This document shows positions 34,040 through 44,278 of a stretch of DNA of 64,000 nucleotides, piece after piece (position 1 is the stretch's first letter; each line of letters starts with the position of its first letter). The DNA is taken from contig NZ_BAAAFX010000010.1 of assembly GCF_039523755.1 (NCBI RefSeq), positions 1 to 64,000 of the forward strand, written 5' to 3'. Both the position numbers and the translations under genes were made by a program. This DNA comes from Tatumella terrea. Lineage in GTDB: Bacteria > Pseudomonadota > Gammaproteobacteria > Enterobacterales > Enterobacteriaceae. The notes under the pieces are model-generated. The model made no database searches. It saw only the letters and a program-made list of their open reading frames with translations, and was not told where the DNA came from.

Positions 34040-35083
34040 ATGTTTAAAAAATTTCGTGGCATGTTTTCCAATGACTTGTCCATTGACCTGGGTACCGCCA
34101 ATACCCTGATTTATGTAAAAGGGCAAGGCATCGTGCTGAACGAGCCTTCTGTGGTCGCTATCCGTCAGGATCGTGCCGGCTCTCCGAAGAGTGTTGCTGC
34201 CGTCGGTCAGGAAGCTAAGCAAATGCTGGGTCGTACCCCCGGTAACATTGCCGCCATCCGCCCGATGAAAGACGGTGTGATCGCTGACTTCTTCGTCACC
34301 GAAAAAATGTTACAGCACTTTATTAAACAGGTACACAGTAACAGCTTTATGCGCCCGAGTCCGCGCGTACTGGTCTGTGTCCCGGTGGGCGCAACTCAGG
34401 TTGAGCGTCGCGCCATTCGCGAATCTGCACTGGGTGCGGGTGCTCGTGAAGTTTTCCTTATCGAAGAACCGATGGCGGCAGCTATCGGTGCCGGGCTGCC
34501 GGTTTCTGAAGCCACCGGCTCAATGGTTGTCGATATCGGTGGCGGTACGACCGAAGTGGCAGTGATCTCTCTGAACGGTGTGGTCTACTCCTCTTCGGTA
34601 CGTATTGGCGGTGATCGCTTTGATGAAGCTATTATTAATTATGTGCGCCGTAACTACGGTTCATTAATTGGTGAAGCCACGGCTGAACGTATCAAACACG
34701 AGATAGGATCTGCCTATCCGGGTGATGAAGTGCTGGAAATTGAAGTTCGTGGCAGAAACCTGGCCGAAGGTGTTCCTCGCGGATTTACGCTGAACTCCAA
34801 TGAAATTCTGGAAGCGCTGCAGGAGCCTCTCACCGGTATCGTCAGTGCCGTGATGGTGGCCCTGGAACAGTGCCCGCCGGAACTGGCATCTGATATTTCA
34901 GAACGCGGTATGGTATTAACCGGCGGGGGAGCCTTATTGCGTAACCTCGAACGTTTATTGATGGAAGAAACCGGAATTCCTGTGGTAGTCGCTGAAGATC
35001 CTTTAACCTGCGTCGCCCGTGGTGGCGGTAAAGCGTTAGAGATGATCGATATGCACGGTGGTGATCTCTTTAGCGAAGAGTGA
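34040..35083 (+). CDS. mreB: Rod shape-determining actin homologue MreB
   Basis: A 347-residue bacterial actin, the same length as E. coli MreB and nearly identical to it by eye. The chosen ATG gives MFKKFRGMFSNDLSIDLGTANTLIYV, with the N-terminal amphipathic membrane-binding segment and the phosphate-1 loop. The VVDIGGGTTEVAVISLNG phosphate-2 motif is at about 163-180. It polymerises under the membrane and steers the elongation machinery. It starts the mreBCD cluster. Confidence 0.98.
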   Translation: MFKKFRGMFSNDLSIDLGTANTLIYVKGQGIVLNEPSVVAIRQDRAGSPKSVAAVGQEAKQMLGRTPGNIAAIRPMKDGVIADFFVTEKMLQHFIKQVHSNSFMRPSPRVLVCVPVGATQVERRAIRESALGAGAREVFLIEEPMAAAIGAGLPVSEATGSMVVDIGGGTTEVAVISLNGVVYSSSVRIGGDRFDEAIINYVRRNYGSLIGEATAERIKHEIGSAYPGDEVLEIEVRGRNLAEGVPRGFTLNSNEILEALQEPLTGIVSAVMVALEQCPPELASDISERGMVLTGGGALLRNLERLLMEETGIPVVVAEDPLTCVARGGGKALEMIDMHGGDLFSEE

Positions 35084-35171
35084 TCATCCGGCCGGACCCT
35101 GGGCGTTTTACTGGCTACACTTAATAGCCAGAGATTGCTGTCTGAACACCCAATGATGACGTGTCCAGCCT

Positions 35172-35200
35172 AAGGGAGTGCAGGCTAAACGCACTCCCTT
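35172..35200 (+). terminator. Attenuator-like hairpin between mreB and mreC
   Basis: A perfect 9-bp stem (AAGGGAGTG, 11-base loop, CACTCCCTT) is followed by AATATTTGTT. It lies in the 145-bp mreB-mreC gap and probably ends part of the mreB transcripts, allowing much more MreB than MreC and MreD. Confidence 0.6.
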
Positions 35201-35228
35201 AATATTTGTTGAGGAACACGCAGGATTT

Positions 35229-36218
35229 ATGAAGCCGATTTTTAGCAGAGGCCCGTCTCTGCAGTTACGCTTAGTTTTAGCAGTCGTTGCCGCGATAGCA
35301 ATTATCATTGCTGATAGCCGTCTGGGATCTTTCCGGGAGATCCGTAGCTATCTCGACACTTCTGTAAGCCCGTTTTATTTTCTGGCAGATGGCCCCAGAC
35401 GTTTTCTGGATGGTGCTGCTGAAACATTGGCTTCGCGGCAGATGCTGGAACAGCAGAATGTGGCATTGCGCCGTGAACTGATGCTGAAAGATAGTCAGTT
35501 ATTACTGCTGGGTCAGTATAAGCAGGAAAATATTCGTCTGCGTGAATTGCTGGGGTCACCGTTACGTCCCGGTGAGCGTAAAATGATTACTCAGGTAATT
35601 TCTGCGGGGGCAGATCCTTACAGCGATCAGGTCATCATCGATCGCGGTAGTGACAATGGTGTCTATGAAGGGCAACCGGTGATCAGCGAAAAAGGCGTAG
35701 TGGGTCAGGTGGTCTCTGTCGGTAAATTTACCAGTCGGGTCATGCTGATTTGTGATGCTTCCCATGCCTTGCCGGTGCAGGTATTGCGTGACGATGTCCG
35801 TGCGATCGCTACCGGTGCCGGATGTTCTGAAAATCTGCAGCTGGAGAATATGTCCGGTAACCCGGATATTCGTGTCGGGGATGTTCTGGTCAGTTCCGGA
35901 CTGGGGGGACGTTTCCCGGAAGGTTATCCGGTGGGGGTGGTCTCTTCAGTGTCGGTGGACACCCGCAGTGCCGCGACAATTATTCAGGCGAAGCCTGCTG
36001 CGGGCTTACAACGACTGCGTTATTTGCTGTTACTCTGGAACAGTAACACCACGGATGGCAGCCATATTGCTCCGGAAGCCGTGCATCAGGCCGCCGATGA
36101 GCGACTGATGCAGGTGATGCCGCAGGTATTACCGCCAGCGGGTGAGGCCGGACGCGGAGTGGTGAATAACGACCCTGCGGCAGCCTCCGCGCCTTCTGCC
36201 CGTGGAGAACGTCCTTGA
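35229..36218 (+). CDS. mreC: Rod shape-determining protein MreC
   Basis: A 329-residue bitopic protein: one N-terminal membrane helix (about 13-30), a coiled coil (about 65-105), then the periplasmic double beta-barrel core (about 115-275). The C-terminal 50 residues are an Ala/Pro-rich tail of low complexity. It links MreB to the elongation-specific peptidoglycan synthases through MreD and RodZ. ATG 35229 follows CAGGATT; 17 earlier codons are unsupported. The end overlaps mreD by 4 bp. Confidence 0.96.
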   Translation: MKPIFSRGPSLQLRLVLAVVAAIAIIIADSRLGSFREIRSYLDTSVSPFYFLADGPRRFLDGAAETLASRQMLEQQNVALRRELMLKDSQLLLLGQYKQENIRLRELLGSPLRPGERKMITQVISAGADPYSDQVIIDRGSDNGVYEGQPVISEKGVVGQVVSVGKFTSRVMLICDASHALPVQVLRDDVRAIATGAGCSENLQLENMSGNPDIRVGDVLVSSGLGGRFPEGYPVGVVSSVSVDTRSAATIIQAKPAAGLQRLRYLLLLWNSNTTDGSHIAPEAVHQAADERLMQVMPQVLPPAGEAGRGVVNNDPAAASAPSARGERP

Positions 36219-36706
36219 CCAGTCATTACAGGAGTCAGGGGCGGTGGGTTATCTGGTTATCCTTTCTGATTGCTCTTATCCTTGAAGTCATGCCCTGGCC
36301 GGATCAGTTTTATATGTTCCGGCCTTCCTGGCTCTTACTGATCCTGCTCTACTGGGTACTGGCTTTACCCCATCGGGTCAATGTCGGCACCGGCTTTTTC
36401 CTTGGGGCGGTGATGGATCTGATTGTCGGGTCTACACTGGGTGTGCGGGCACTGGCCCTCAGTCTGGTGGCTTACCTGGTGGCCTACAAGTTTCAGCTGT
36501 TCCGGAACCTTGCCCTGTGGCAACAAGCCTGCATGGTGACCGTCCTGTCACTGTTTGTTGATGTGGTGGTCTTCTGGGCAGAATTTATGGTCAGCGATGT
36601 CTCTTTCCGCCCGGAGATTTTCTGGGGGGGGATCGTTAACGGCATTCTCTGGCCATGGCTGTATTTGCTGATGCGGAAAATTCGTTATCAGTTTGCCATC
36701 CAGTAA
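36215..36706 (+). CDS. mreD: Rod shape-determining protein MreD
   Basis: A 163-residue inner-membrane protein with five or six hydrophobic helices, one residue longer than in E. coli. Conserved features include RPSWLLLILLYWVLALPHRVNVG and GAVMDL(I)VGSTLGVRAL. It is part of the elongasome with MreC and RodA. Its start overlaps the mreC stop by 4 bp, implying coupled translation. Confidence 0.96.
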   Translation: MTSHYRSQGRWVIWLSFLIALILEVMPWPDQFYMFRPSWLLLILLYWVLALPHRVNVGTGFFLGAVMDLIVGSTLGVRALALSLVAYLVAYKFQLFRNLALWQQACMVTVLSLFVDVVVFWAEFMVSDVSFRPEIFWGGIVNGILWPWLYLLMRKIRYQFAIQ

Positions 36707-36714
36707 GGATAATT

Positions 36715-37308
36715 ATGCTCGATTTATATCTGGCTTCCGGGTCACCCCGCCGTCAGGAATTACTCGCTCAGGCAGGTTTCCGTTTTGAACGCCTGATCAC
36801 GGCGGTTGAAGAATCCCGTCATCCCGGAGAGTCTCCGGAAGCGTATGTGTGCCGCCTGTCATCCGATAAAGCGCTGGCAGGTGTGCGTCTCGCGCCAGTG
36901 GATTTACCCGTGATTGGGGCCGATACGATTGTGGTCGCCGATGGCGAAGTCCTCGAAAAACCTGCCGATGAAGCCCATGCACGGCAGATGCTGACAATGC
37001 TGTCCGGAAAAACACATCAGGTCATGACGGCCGTGACGGTGGCCAGCCGTCAGGGCGCAGTGACCGAAAATATCATTACACAGGTTACCTTCCGTGAACT
37101 GAGTTCTGCTGATATTGAAAATTATATCGCCAGCGGTGAACCCATGGATAAAGCCGGGGCTTACGGGATCCAGGGGAAAGGCGGCCGTTTTGTTCGCCAT
37201 ATTAATGGAAGCTTCTATGCCGTTGTCGGGCTGCCGCTGGTGGAAACAGAAGAGCTGCTCGCCCGGTTACAGGTTTTAACGGCGGAAAAGGAGCAGTATG
37301 ACAGCTGA
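36715..37308 (+). CDS. yhdE: Maf-family dTTP/UTP pyrophosphatase YhdE
   Basis: A 197-residue Maf protein, the length of E. coli YhdE. It starts MLDLYLASGSPRRQELL, the Maf nucleotide-binding motif, and has GADTIVV and GKTHQVMTAVTV. Family members hydrolyse dTTP, UTP and some modified nucleotides to monophosphates, keeping non-canonical bases out of nucleic acids. It starts 8 bp after mreD, where AAGGAT provides the ribosome site, and overlaps rng by 11 bp. Confidence 0.95.
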   Translation: MLDLYLASGSPRRQELLAQAGFRFERLITAVEESRHPGESPEAYVCRLSSDKALAGVRLAPVDLPVIGADTIVVADGEVLEKPADEAHARQMLTMLSGKTHQVMTAVTVASRQGAVTENIITQVTFRELSSADIENYIASGEPMDKAGAYGIQGKGGRFVRHINGSFYAVVGLPLVETEELLARLQVLTAEKEQYDS

Positions 37309-38767
37309 ATTACTTGTAAATGTCACCCCCTCTGAAACCCGTGTCGCCTATATTGATGGCGGGGTCCTGCAAGAGATCCATATTGAAAGAGAGTCCAGAC
37401 GGGGTATTGCCGGTAACATTTATAAAGGTCGCGTCAGCCGGGTTCTGCCCGGTATGCAGGCTGCTTTTGTCGATATTGGTCTGGATAAGGCGGCATTCCT
37501 TCACGCCTCAGATATTGTCCCCCACACCGAATGTGTGGCCGGTGACGAGCAAAAAAAATTCCAGGTCCGTGATATCGCCGAACTGGTCCGCCAGGGTCAG
37601 GACCTGATGGTTCAGGTGGTGAAAGATCCTTTGGGCACTAAAGGAGCCAGGCTGACCACCGATATTACACTGCCTTCCCGCTATCTGGTTTTTATGCCCG
37701 GAGCCTCGCATGTGGGGGTCTCCCAGCGTATTGAAAGTGAGAAAGAGCGGAACCGGCTGAAAAAAGTCGTTGCAGATTATTGTGATGAAAACGGCGGTTT
37801 TATTATCCGTACCGCTGCCGAAGGAGTCGGTGAAACCGAACTGGCACAGGATGCCGCCTTTCTGAAACGGCTTTGGGGCAAGGTCTCTGAGCGTAAAAAG
37901 CGTCATCAGACCCGTTCACTGTTATATGGTGAGCTGGCACTGGCCCAGCGGGTATTGCGTGATTTTGTGGAAGCAGAACTCGATCGTGTCCGGATAGATT
38001 CCCGTCAGACCTATGATTTGCTGCTCGGGTTTACGGCGGAATACATGCCGGAAATGACGCATAAACTCGAGCTTTATAGCGGCAAACAGCCGATTTTTGA
38101 TTTATTCGATGTTGAAAACGAAATTCAGCGGGCACTTGACCGTAAGGTCGAACTCAAGTCCGGCGGCTACCTGATCATTGATCAGACCGAAGCCATGACC
38201 ACCATTGATATCAATACCGGGGCTTTTGTTGGCCACCGGAACCTGGATGAGACGATTTTCAATACCAATATTGAAGCGACCCAGGCGATTGCCCGCCAGC
38301 TGAGATTACGTAACCTCGGGGGGATCATCATCATCGACTTTATTGATATGGCCAATGAGGATCATCGCCGCCGCGTCTTACACTCTCTGGAAAATGTATT
38401 GAGTAAAGATCGGGTAAAAACCGGCATTCATGGCTTTTCGGCGTTAGGGCTGGTGGAAATGACCCGTAAGCGGACCCGTGAAAGTCTGGAACATGTGCTG
38501 TGCGGAGGGTGTCCTACCTGTAGCGGGCGCGGGACAGTAAAAACGGTTGAAACCGTTTGCTATGAGATTATGCGTGAGATTGTACGTGTGCATCACGCCT
38601 ATGATACTGACAGCTTTCTGGTGTACACCTCGCAGGCCGTGGGAGATGCCCTCAAAGGAGAAGAATCCCACGCCCTGGCCGAACTGGAAATATTCATCGG
38701 TAAACAGGTCAAAATCCATGCCGAACCGCTATATATCCAGGAACAATTTGATGTCGTCATGATGTAA
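37298..38767 (+). CDS. rng: Ribonuclease G
   Basis: A 489-residue endoribonuclease, the length of E. coli RNase G. The S1 domain occupies about 35-125. The catalytic DNase I-like region holds the metal-binding aspartates in TTIDINTGAFVG and IIIDFIDM. The zinc-link cysteines are in CGGCPTCSGRG, near residue 404, which tie the dimer together. It matures the 5' end of 16S rRNA and degrades some messages. Its start overlaps yhdE by 11 bp. Confidence 0.98.
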   Translation: MTAELLVNVTPSETRVAYIDGGVLQEIHIERESRRGIAGNIYKGRVSRVLPGMQAAFVDIGLDKAAFLHASDIVPHTECVAGDEQKKFQVRDIAELVRQGQDLMVQVVKDPLGTKGARLTTDITLPSRYLVFMPGASHVGVSQRIESEKERNRLKKVVADYCDENGGFIIRTAAEGVGETELAQDAAFLKRLWGKVSERKKRHQTRSLLYGELALAQRVLRDFVEAELDRVRIDSRQTYDLLLGFTAEYMPEMTHKLELYSGKQPIFDLFDVENEIQRALDRKVELKSGGYLIIDQTEAMTTIDINTGAFVGHRNLDETIFNTNIEATQAIARQLRLRNLGGIIIIDFIDMANEDHRRRVLHSLENVLSKDRVKTGIHGFSALGLVEMTRKRTRESLEHVLCGGCPTCSGRGTVKTVETVCYEIMREIVRVHHAYDTDSFLVYTSQAVGDALKGEESHALAELEIFIGKQVKIHAEPLYIQEQFDVVMM

Positions 38768-38907
38768 GGGACTTATCCCTGTCGTTGTCCCCGGGGATTA
38801 TCAGGATGATGATTCCGGGTTCAGCTATAATAGACATCAGAAGTTTCATCGCTAGCAACGGCTTACCCTGTGGGGGGTGGTTTACTGAATTAATCAAGGA
38901 GAAGTGT

Positions 38908-41900
38908 GTGAGGCGTTTGCCCGGGATCTTGTCGCTGATAGCCGCTACGCTTATCGTTATCGTTGCTCTGCTGATCAGTGGATTACGGCTCCTGATGCCG
39001 CATATGAATGAGTACCGTACCGAAATCCTGTCGGCAGTCTCTTCTCTGAGCGGAACCCGGCTTAGCGCCGATAAACTCACCGGTCGCTGGGAAAATTTTG
39101 GTCCGGTGGTTGAGGTCCGTGGCCTGCACAGTACCCTTAACGACGGTACCACCCTTGGGGTTTCACATGTCCGGCTGGCGCTGGATGTCTGGCAGTCATT
39201 GCTGCACGCCCGGTTACAGTTCCGTGATCTGACCTTCTGGCAATTACAACTGTCGGCCCGTACCTTACCCCGGTCTTCTTCCGCATCCCGTCAGTCGCTG
39301 GGCCTGGCTCAGGTCGAAAATCTCTTTCTCCGCCGGTTTGACCACTTTATCTTGCGCGACAGTCAGATAAGTTTCCCGTCCCTGTCAGGACAGCAGGTAC
39401 ACTTAGCTATCCCGCAACTGACCTGGTTTAATGAAGGCCAGCGTCATCGTGCGGAAGGTGAAGTCAGCCTGAGCAGTATCACTGGCCAGCATGGTGTTGT
39501 TCAGGTCAGGCTGGACCTGAATGATATTAACGGGATGATTGATAGCGGCAGGGTCTGGTTACAGGCAGAGAGTGTCGATGCGAAACCCTGGCTGGGGCGC
39601 TGGATGAAAGATAACACCACCCTCCGGACTGCCGATTTCAGCCTGCAAGCCTGGGTCAATCTGAAAGGCGGGGTGCCGGACTCCGGAGACCTGTTACTGA
39701 CCAAAGGCAGTGCCCGCTGGCAGGCCGGTCAGGAACCGCATCAGCTCACTGTCGATAATCTTACCGCCCACCTGTTCCGTACAGGGAAAGGCTGGGCGTT
39801 ATCTGTTCCGCGGACCGGGCTTGCGACAGATGGTGTTGCCTGGCCGCAAGGTTCACTCTCTTTATACTGGCAGCCAGAAGAGGATCATCTGCTGCGGGCC
39901 GCAGAGACCTCAGAAATTCGCCTGCGGGCAACCCGGCTGGATTTACAACGGATCGCACCGCTGGTGCCGCTGCTGGCGCCGCTGGCTCCTGAACTGACCG
40001 GGCAATGGCGAACTCTGCAGCCTACAGGGGATGTGGATAGCCTGGCGATTGATTTTTCCTTACAGCATCCTGAGCAGAGCCGTTTTCTCGCCAGCTGGCA
40101 TAACCTTAGCTGGCAGGCCGAAAAACAGCTGCCTGCCGTCAGTTACCTTTCCGGCAAAGGCAGGGGTCGTTTTGACCAGGGAGAAATCAGCCTGTCGGCC
40201 GGCCCGCAAAATCTGACGGTCGGGGATACCTTCAAAGCCCCCCTGGAAATACAGGGGGTCACCGGAACCTTCCGCTGGGATACCCGGGACGGTAACCTGT
40301 TACTGTCCGGAGAAAATGTGGTTGCCAGCGCGCGTTCGCTGAAGGCGGCAGGGAACTTCCGCTATCAGCAGCGAAAAGGAGGCCAGCCGCGTCTGGATAT
40401 CCTGGCCGGCATGAATGTGACCGATGCCGGGGATGCCTGGCGCTATTTTCCTCACCACCTGATGGGCAAAGGTCTGACAGATTATCTGAGCGGCGCGATC
40501 AAAGGGGGGCAGACCCAAAATGCGACGCTGATTTTTGCCGGGGATCCGCATAACTTCCCGTTCCGCCGCCATGACGGAGTGTTTCAGGTCTATGTTCCGC
40601 TGCGTGATGCCACCTATGCTTTTCAGCCGGACTGGCCGGCCCTTCAGCACCAGGATATTGACCTGAATTTCGTCAATGACGGCTTATGGATGAAAGCGGC
40701 CCATGCCCGGCTGGGCAACGCGGTGGCAGAAAACCTGACCGCAGATATCACCGACTATCGTCAGGAAAAGTTAATTATCAACGGCGATGTCAGCGGGAGC
40801 GGTCAGGATATTCATGACTATTTCCGTCAGACGCCGCTGGCTAAATCTCTGGCGGCAACGCTCGCACAATTACAGATTCAGGGAAAAGTCGCCGGACATC
40901 TCAACCTGGACATTCCGCTGGATGGAAAACAGGTGACAGCGACCGGGGATGTCAGACTGAATAATAACAGCCTGTATATCAAACCATTAAAAACCCGTCT
41001 GACGCAGATGACCGGTCAGTTCAGGTATCAGAATGGTGCACTGGAAAGCGATACCCTGCATGCCCAATGGTACGGACAACCGGTCGCCTTCTCGTTCAGC
41101 ACCCATGAGCAGGAAAAAGACTTTGCGGTGGATATTGCTCTGCAGTCCCAATGGCACCCGGCGGCCCTGAAATTACTTCCGGCTTCGCTGCGTTCACGAC
41201 TGAGCGGGCAATTACCGTGGCAGGGGAACGTCAGTATCCGGTTGCCGTATCACGGGGGAGCTGACTATCAGGTCGCGATCAAGGGAGATGCCAAAGAGGT
41301 AAGCAGTCACTTACCCTCGCCGCTGTCAAAAGATTCAGGTAGCGCATTCCCGTTCGAAATTAATGTCAAAGGGGATTTAAACAGTTTCCTGCTCAGTGGC
41401 AGTGCCGGAAAGGATCAGAAATTTATCAGTCGCTGGTTGCTTGAGCCGCAGTTCCGGCTGGATCGCGGGCAGTGGCAGGACCATACCTCGAAACTGCCGG
41501 CACTCCCGGAGTCACCCTCCATGATACTGAACCTGCCGGCGCTGCAGGGGGAGGAATGGCTGGCGTTATTCGGGGGAAATCAGTCTGATAACAATGCCTT
41601 GAAAACCACCGGTGAGCCGTTTAATTTGCCGGGGAACATCACGCTGCATACGCCGTCACTGTCGCTGGGCGGCCAGAACTGGAACGACCTGACGGTATTA
41701 CTGTCACGGAGTGTGGATGGCGCGACACGGATAGCGGCGAACGGTAAAGAGATACGCGGTCAGTTACAAATAAACCCGCACCGTCCGTGGCAGGTGAATT
41801 TTGACTACCTGTACTACAATCCACAGTGGTCGTCAGGGAGCAACCCTTCCCTGACGGATACGACGGCACAGAAATACAACTTCGGCCAGTGGCCGGCACT

Positions 41901-42714
41901 GCAACTGGACTGTGCTCAGTGCTGGTTGACCGGTCAGAACCTTGGAAAACTCTCCGCACGGTTAACCCCGTCCGATGGAAAGTTAGTACTTACTAATGGG
42001 CTGCTGGATGCCGGACATACCCGTCTGAACGTCAGCGGTGAATGGGACCAGTCAGGATCCCGCTCCCGCACCTCTCTGAAAGGGGAAGTGACCAGTCATA
42101 ATATTACCCGGACATTACAGTGGTTCGGGGTGAATTCTCCTCTGCAGAGTGCGCCGGTGAAACTGGATTATGACCTTCACTGGCAGAAAGTGCCCTGGCA
42201 GCCGGATCTCCCGACGCTGAGCGGACTGCTGAAGGTGGAAACCGGTAAAGGGGAAATTACCAGTGTGAATACCGGGGCTGCCGGACAACTGCTACGCCTG
42301 GTCAGTGTGGATGCCTTACTGCGCAAGATGCGTTTCGACTTCAGAGATACCTTCAGCAATAAAGGTTTCTATTTTGACGCGATTAAAGGGACGGCCTGGA
42401 TTGAAAATGGCGTATTACGCACCGATAATTTATTTATCGACGGGCTTGAAGCTGATATCACGATGCAGGGCGATGCTGATTTTGTCCGCCGCCGGCTCGA
42501 TTTTAATGCCAGTGTTGCGCCGGAGTTGTCAGCATCTGTCGGCGTCGCGACGGCATTTGTTATTAATCCCGTGGTCGGGGCGGCGGTGTTTGCCGCAAGT
42601 AAGGCCCTGGCACCGCTGTGGAATAAAATTTCCCTGCTGCGCTATCATATCGGCGGAACCCTGGATGATCCGCAAATTAACGAGATACTCCGCAAGCCCC
42701 GGGCTGAGAAATGA
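38908..42714 (+). CDS. yhdP: AsmA-like envelope lipid-transport protein YhdP
   Basis: A 1268-residue protein (E. coli 1266) with one N-terminal membrane helix (about 7-28) and a very long periplasmic beta-rich groove, ending in an AsmA-like C-terminal domain (about 1100-1260). YhdP, TamB and YdbH bridge the periplasm and move phospholipids to the outer membrane. The start is GTG (38908-38910), matching the E. coli beginning MRRLPGIL and preceded by AAGGAG; the open frame extends 41 codons further left without support. Confidence 0.95.
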   Translation: MRRLPGILSLIAATLIVIVALLISGLRLLMPHMNEYRTEILSAVSSLSGTRLSADKLTGRWENFGPVVEVRGLHSTLNDGTTLGVSHVRLALDVWQSLLHARLQFRDLTFWQLQLSARTLPRSSSASRQSLGLAQVENLFLRRFDHFILRDSQISFPSLSGQQVHLAIPQLTWFNEGQRHRAEGEVSLSSITGQHGVVQVRLDLNDINGMIDSGRVWLQAESVDAKPWLGRWMKDNTTLRTADFSLQAWVNLKGGVPDSGDLLLTKGSARWQAGQEPHQLTVDNLTAHLFRTGKGWALSVPRTGLATDGVAWPQGSLSLYWQPEEDHLLRAAETSEIRLRATRLDLQRIAPLVPLLAPLAPELTGQWRTLQPTGDVDSLAIDFSLQHPEQSRFLASWHNLSWQAEKQLPAVSYLSGKGRGRFDQGEISLSAGPQNLTVGDTFKAPLEIQGVTGTFRWDTRDGNLLLSGENVVASARSLKAAGNFRYQQRKGGQPRLDILAGMNVTDAGDAWRYFPHHLMGKGLTDYLSGAIKGGQTQNATLIFAGDPHNFPFRRHDGVFQVYVPLRDATYAFQPDWPALQHQDIDLNFVNDGLWMKAAHARLGNAVAENLTADITDYRQEKLIINGDVSGSGQDIHDYFRQTPLAKSLAATLAQLQIQGKVAGHLNLDIPLDGKQVTATGDVRLNNNSLYIKPLKTRLTQMTGQFRYQNGALESDTLHAQWYGQPVAFSFSTHEQEKDFAVDIALQSQWHPAALKLLPASLRSRLSGQLPWQGNVSIRLPYHGGADYQVAIKGDAKEVSSHLPSPLSKDSGSAFPFEINVKGDLNSFLLSGSAGKDQKFISRWLLEPQFRLDRGQWQDHTSKLPALPESPSMILNLPALQGEEWLALFGGNQSDNNALKTTGEPFNLPGNITLHTPSLSLGGQNWNDLTVLLSRSVDGATRIAANGKEIRGQLQINPHRPWQVNFDYLYYNPQWSSGSNPSLTDTTAQKYNFGQWPALQLDCAQCWLTGQNLGKLSARLTPSDGKLVLTNGLLDAGHTRLNVSGEWDQSGSRSRTSLKGEVTSHNITRTLQWFGVNSPLQSAPVKLDYDLHWQKVPWQPDLPTLSGLLKVETGKGEITSVNTGAAGQLLRLVSVDALLRKMRFDFRDTFSNKGFYFDAIKGTAWIENGVLRTDNLFIDGLEADITMQGDADFVRRRLDFNASVAPELSASVGVATAFVINPVVGAAVFAASKALAPLWNKISLLRYHIGGTLDDPQINEILRKPRAEK

Positions 42715-42783
42715 TGTCTGAATTGACGGCATCACGGAATTCCAGCAGGCTATAGTCAAACGCGATAATACAAGTGAGAAACC

Positions 42784-44229
42784 ATGACACTGGATCTGGT
42801 AAGTGAGCAGTTACTGACTGCCAATAATATTACACGGCAGGATATTTCTTCCCTGTTAGGCCAGCTTTCAGAACGCCGCCTGGATTATGCCGATCTCTAT
42901 TTCCAGTCGAGCTACCATGAATCATGGGGTCTGGAAGACAGCATTATTAAAGAAGGCTCCTGGAATATCGACCAGGGTGTCGGTATCAGGGCGATCAGTG
43001 GCGAGAAAACAGGGTTTGCGTATGCTGACCAGTTAACACTGAATGCCCTTCAGCAAAGTGCTGACGCGGCCCGCAGCATTGTGCGCGAAAAAGGCAACGG
43101 GCAGGTGAAAGCGCTGTCTGCAGTGAACTACAAGTCCCTGTATCCTGCGGTTAATCCGCTGGATAGCCTGAGCCGTGAAGATAAAATCACCCTCCTGCAC
43201 CGTGTGGATAAAGTGGCACGCGCACAGGACTCCCGGGTACAGGAAGTCAGCGTCAGTCTGACGGGGATCTATGAGCAGGTACTGGTAGCGGCAACCGACG
43301 GAACATTCGCCGCGGATATTCGCCCTCTGGTTCGTTTATCGGTCAGTGTGCTGGTGGAGGACCACGGCAAACGTGAACGTGGTGCCAGCGGTGGTGGTGC
43401 GCGTACCGGTTATGAGTTCTTCCTGGCGGATGAACAGGGTGATGTCCGTGCAGATGCCTGGGCAAAAGAAGCCGTGCGTATGGCGCTGGTTAATTTGTCT
43501 GCGGTTGCGGCGCCGGCGGGAACCTTACCGGTTGTACTGGGGGCCGGCTGGCCGGGAGTGCTGCTCCATGAAGCCGTCGGTCACGGGCTGGAAGGGGACT
43601 TTAACCGTCGTGGAACCTCGGTCTTTAGTGGACAGATGGGGCAGAAGGTTGCGTCTGATCTCTGTACGGTGGTGGATGATGGTACGCTTTCCGGACTGCG
43701 CGGCTCTCTGGCGATTGATGATGAAGGTGTGCCGGGCCAGTACAACGTGTTGATCGAAAACGGTGTGCTGAAAGGTTATATGCAGGATAAGCTGAATGCC
43801 CGTCTGATGGGTGTTCCGCCGACCGGAAATGGTCGCCGTGAATCATACGCTCATCTGCCCATGCCCCGGATGACCAACACTTATATGCTGGGTGGACAGT
43901 CAACGCCACAGGAAATTATCGAAAGCGTTGAATATGGGTTATATGCCCCGAATTTCGGGGGAGGCCAGGTCGATATCACCTCCGGTAAGTTTGTCTTCTC
44001 AACCTCCGAAGCTTATCTGATCGAAAAAGGGAAAATCACGTCGCCGGTGAAAGGGGCAACCCTGATCGGTTCCGGTATTGAAGCCATGCAGCAGATTTCT
44101 ATGGTCGGTAATGATCTGGCGCTGGATAAAGGTGTGGGAGTCTGTGGTAAAGACGGACAGAGTGTGCCTGTGGGTGTCGGTCAGCCGACATTGAAACTGG
44201 ATAAACTGACGGTCGGTGGTACTGCCTGA
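42784..44229 (+). CDS. tldD: Metalloprotease TldD
   Basis: A 481-residue cytoplasmic protein, the length of E. coli TldD. The zinc-binding motif HEAVGH lies near residue 261, within the block GAGWPGVLLHEAVGHGLEGD. With TldE (PmbA) it forms a protease that trims unfolded peptides, such as the microcin B17 leader and the CcdA antitoxin. The partner gene is not in this window, as expected. Confidence 0.97.
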   Translation: MTLDLVSEQLLTANNITRQDISSLLGQLSERRLDYADLYFQSSYHESWGLEDSIIKEGSWNIDQGVGIRAISGEKTGFAYADQLTLNALQQSADAARSIVREKGNGQVKALSAVNYKSLYPAVNPLDSLSREDKITLLHRVDKVARAQDSRVQEVSVSLTGIYEQVLVAATDGTFAADIRPLVRLSVSVLVEDHGKRERGASGGGARTGYEFFLADEQGDVRADAWAKEAVRMALVNLSAVAAPAGTLPVVLGAGWPGVLLHEAVGHGLEGDFNRRGTSVFSGQMGQKVASDLCTVVDDGTLSGLRGSLAIDDEGVPGQYNVLIENGVLKGYMQDKLNARLMGVPPTGNGRRESYAHLPMPRMTNTYMLGGQSTPQEIIESVEYGLYAPNFGGGQVDITSGKFVFSTSEAYLIEKGKITSPVKGATLIGSGIEAMQQISMVGNDLALDKGVGVCGKDGQSVPVGVGQPTLKLDKLTVGGTA

Positions 44230-44245
44230 TCTTCCTCAACATCTG

Positions 44246-44278
44246 AGTACGCACCGCCAGCCTCCCGGGGTGCGTACT
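44246..44278. terminator. Hairpin between convergent tldD and aaeR
   Basis: A perfect 10-bp stem (AGTACGCACC with GGTGCGTACT, 13-base loop) fills the gap between tldD and aaeR and overlaps the aaeR stop codon. No T-run on either side, so efficiency is uncertain. Confidence 0.6.
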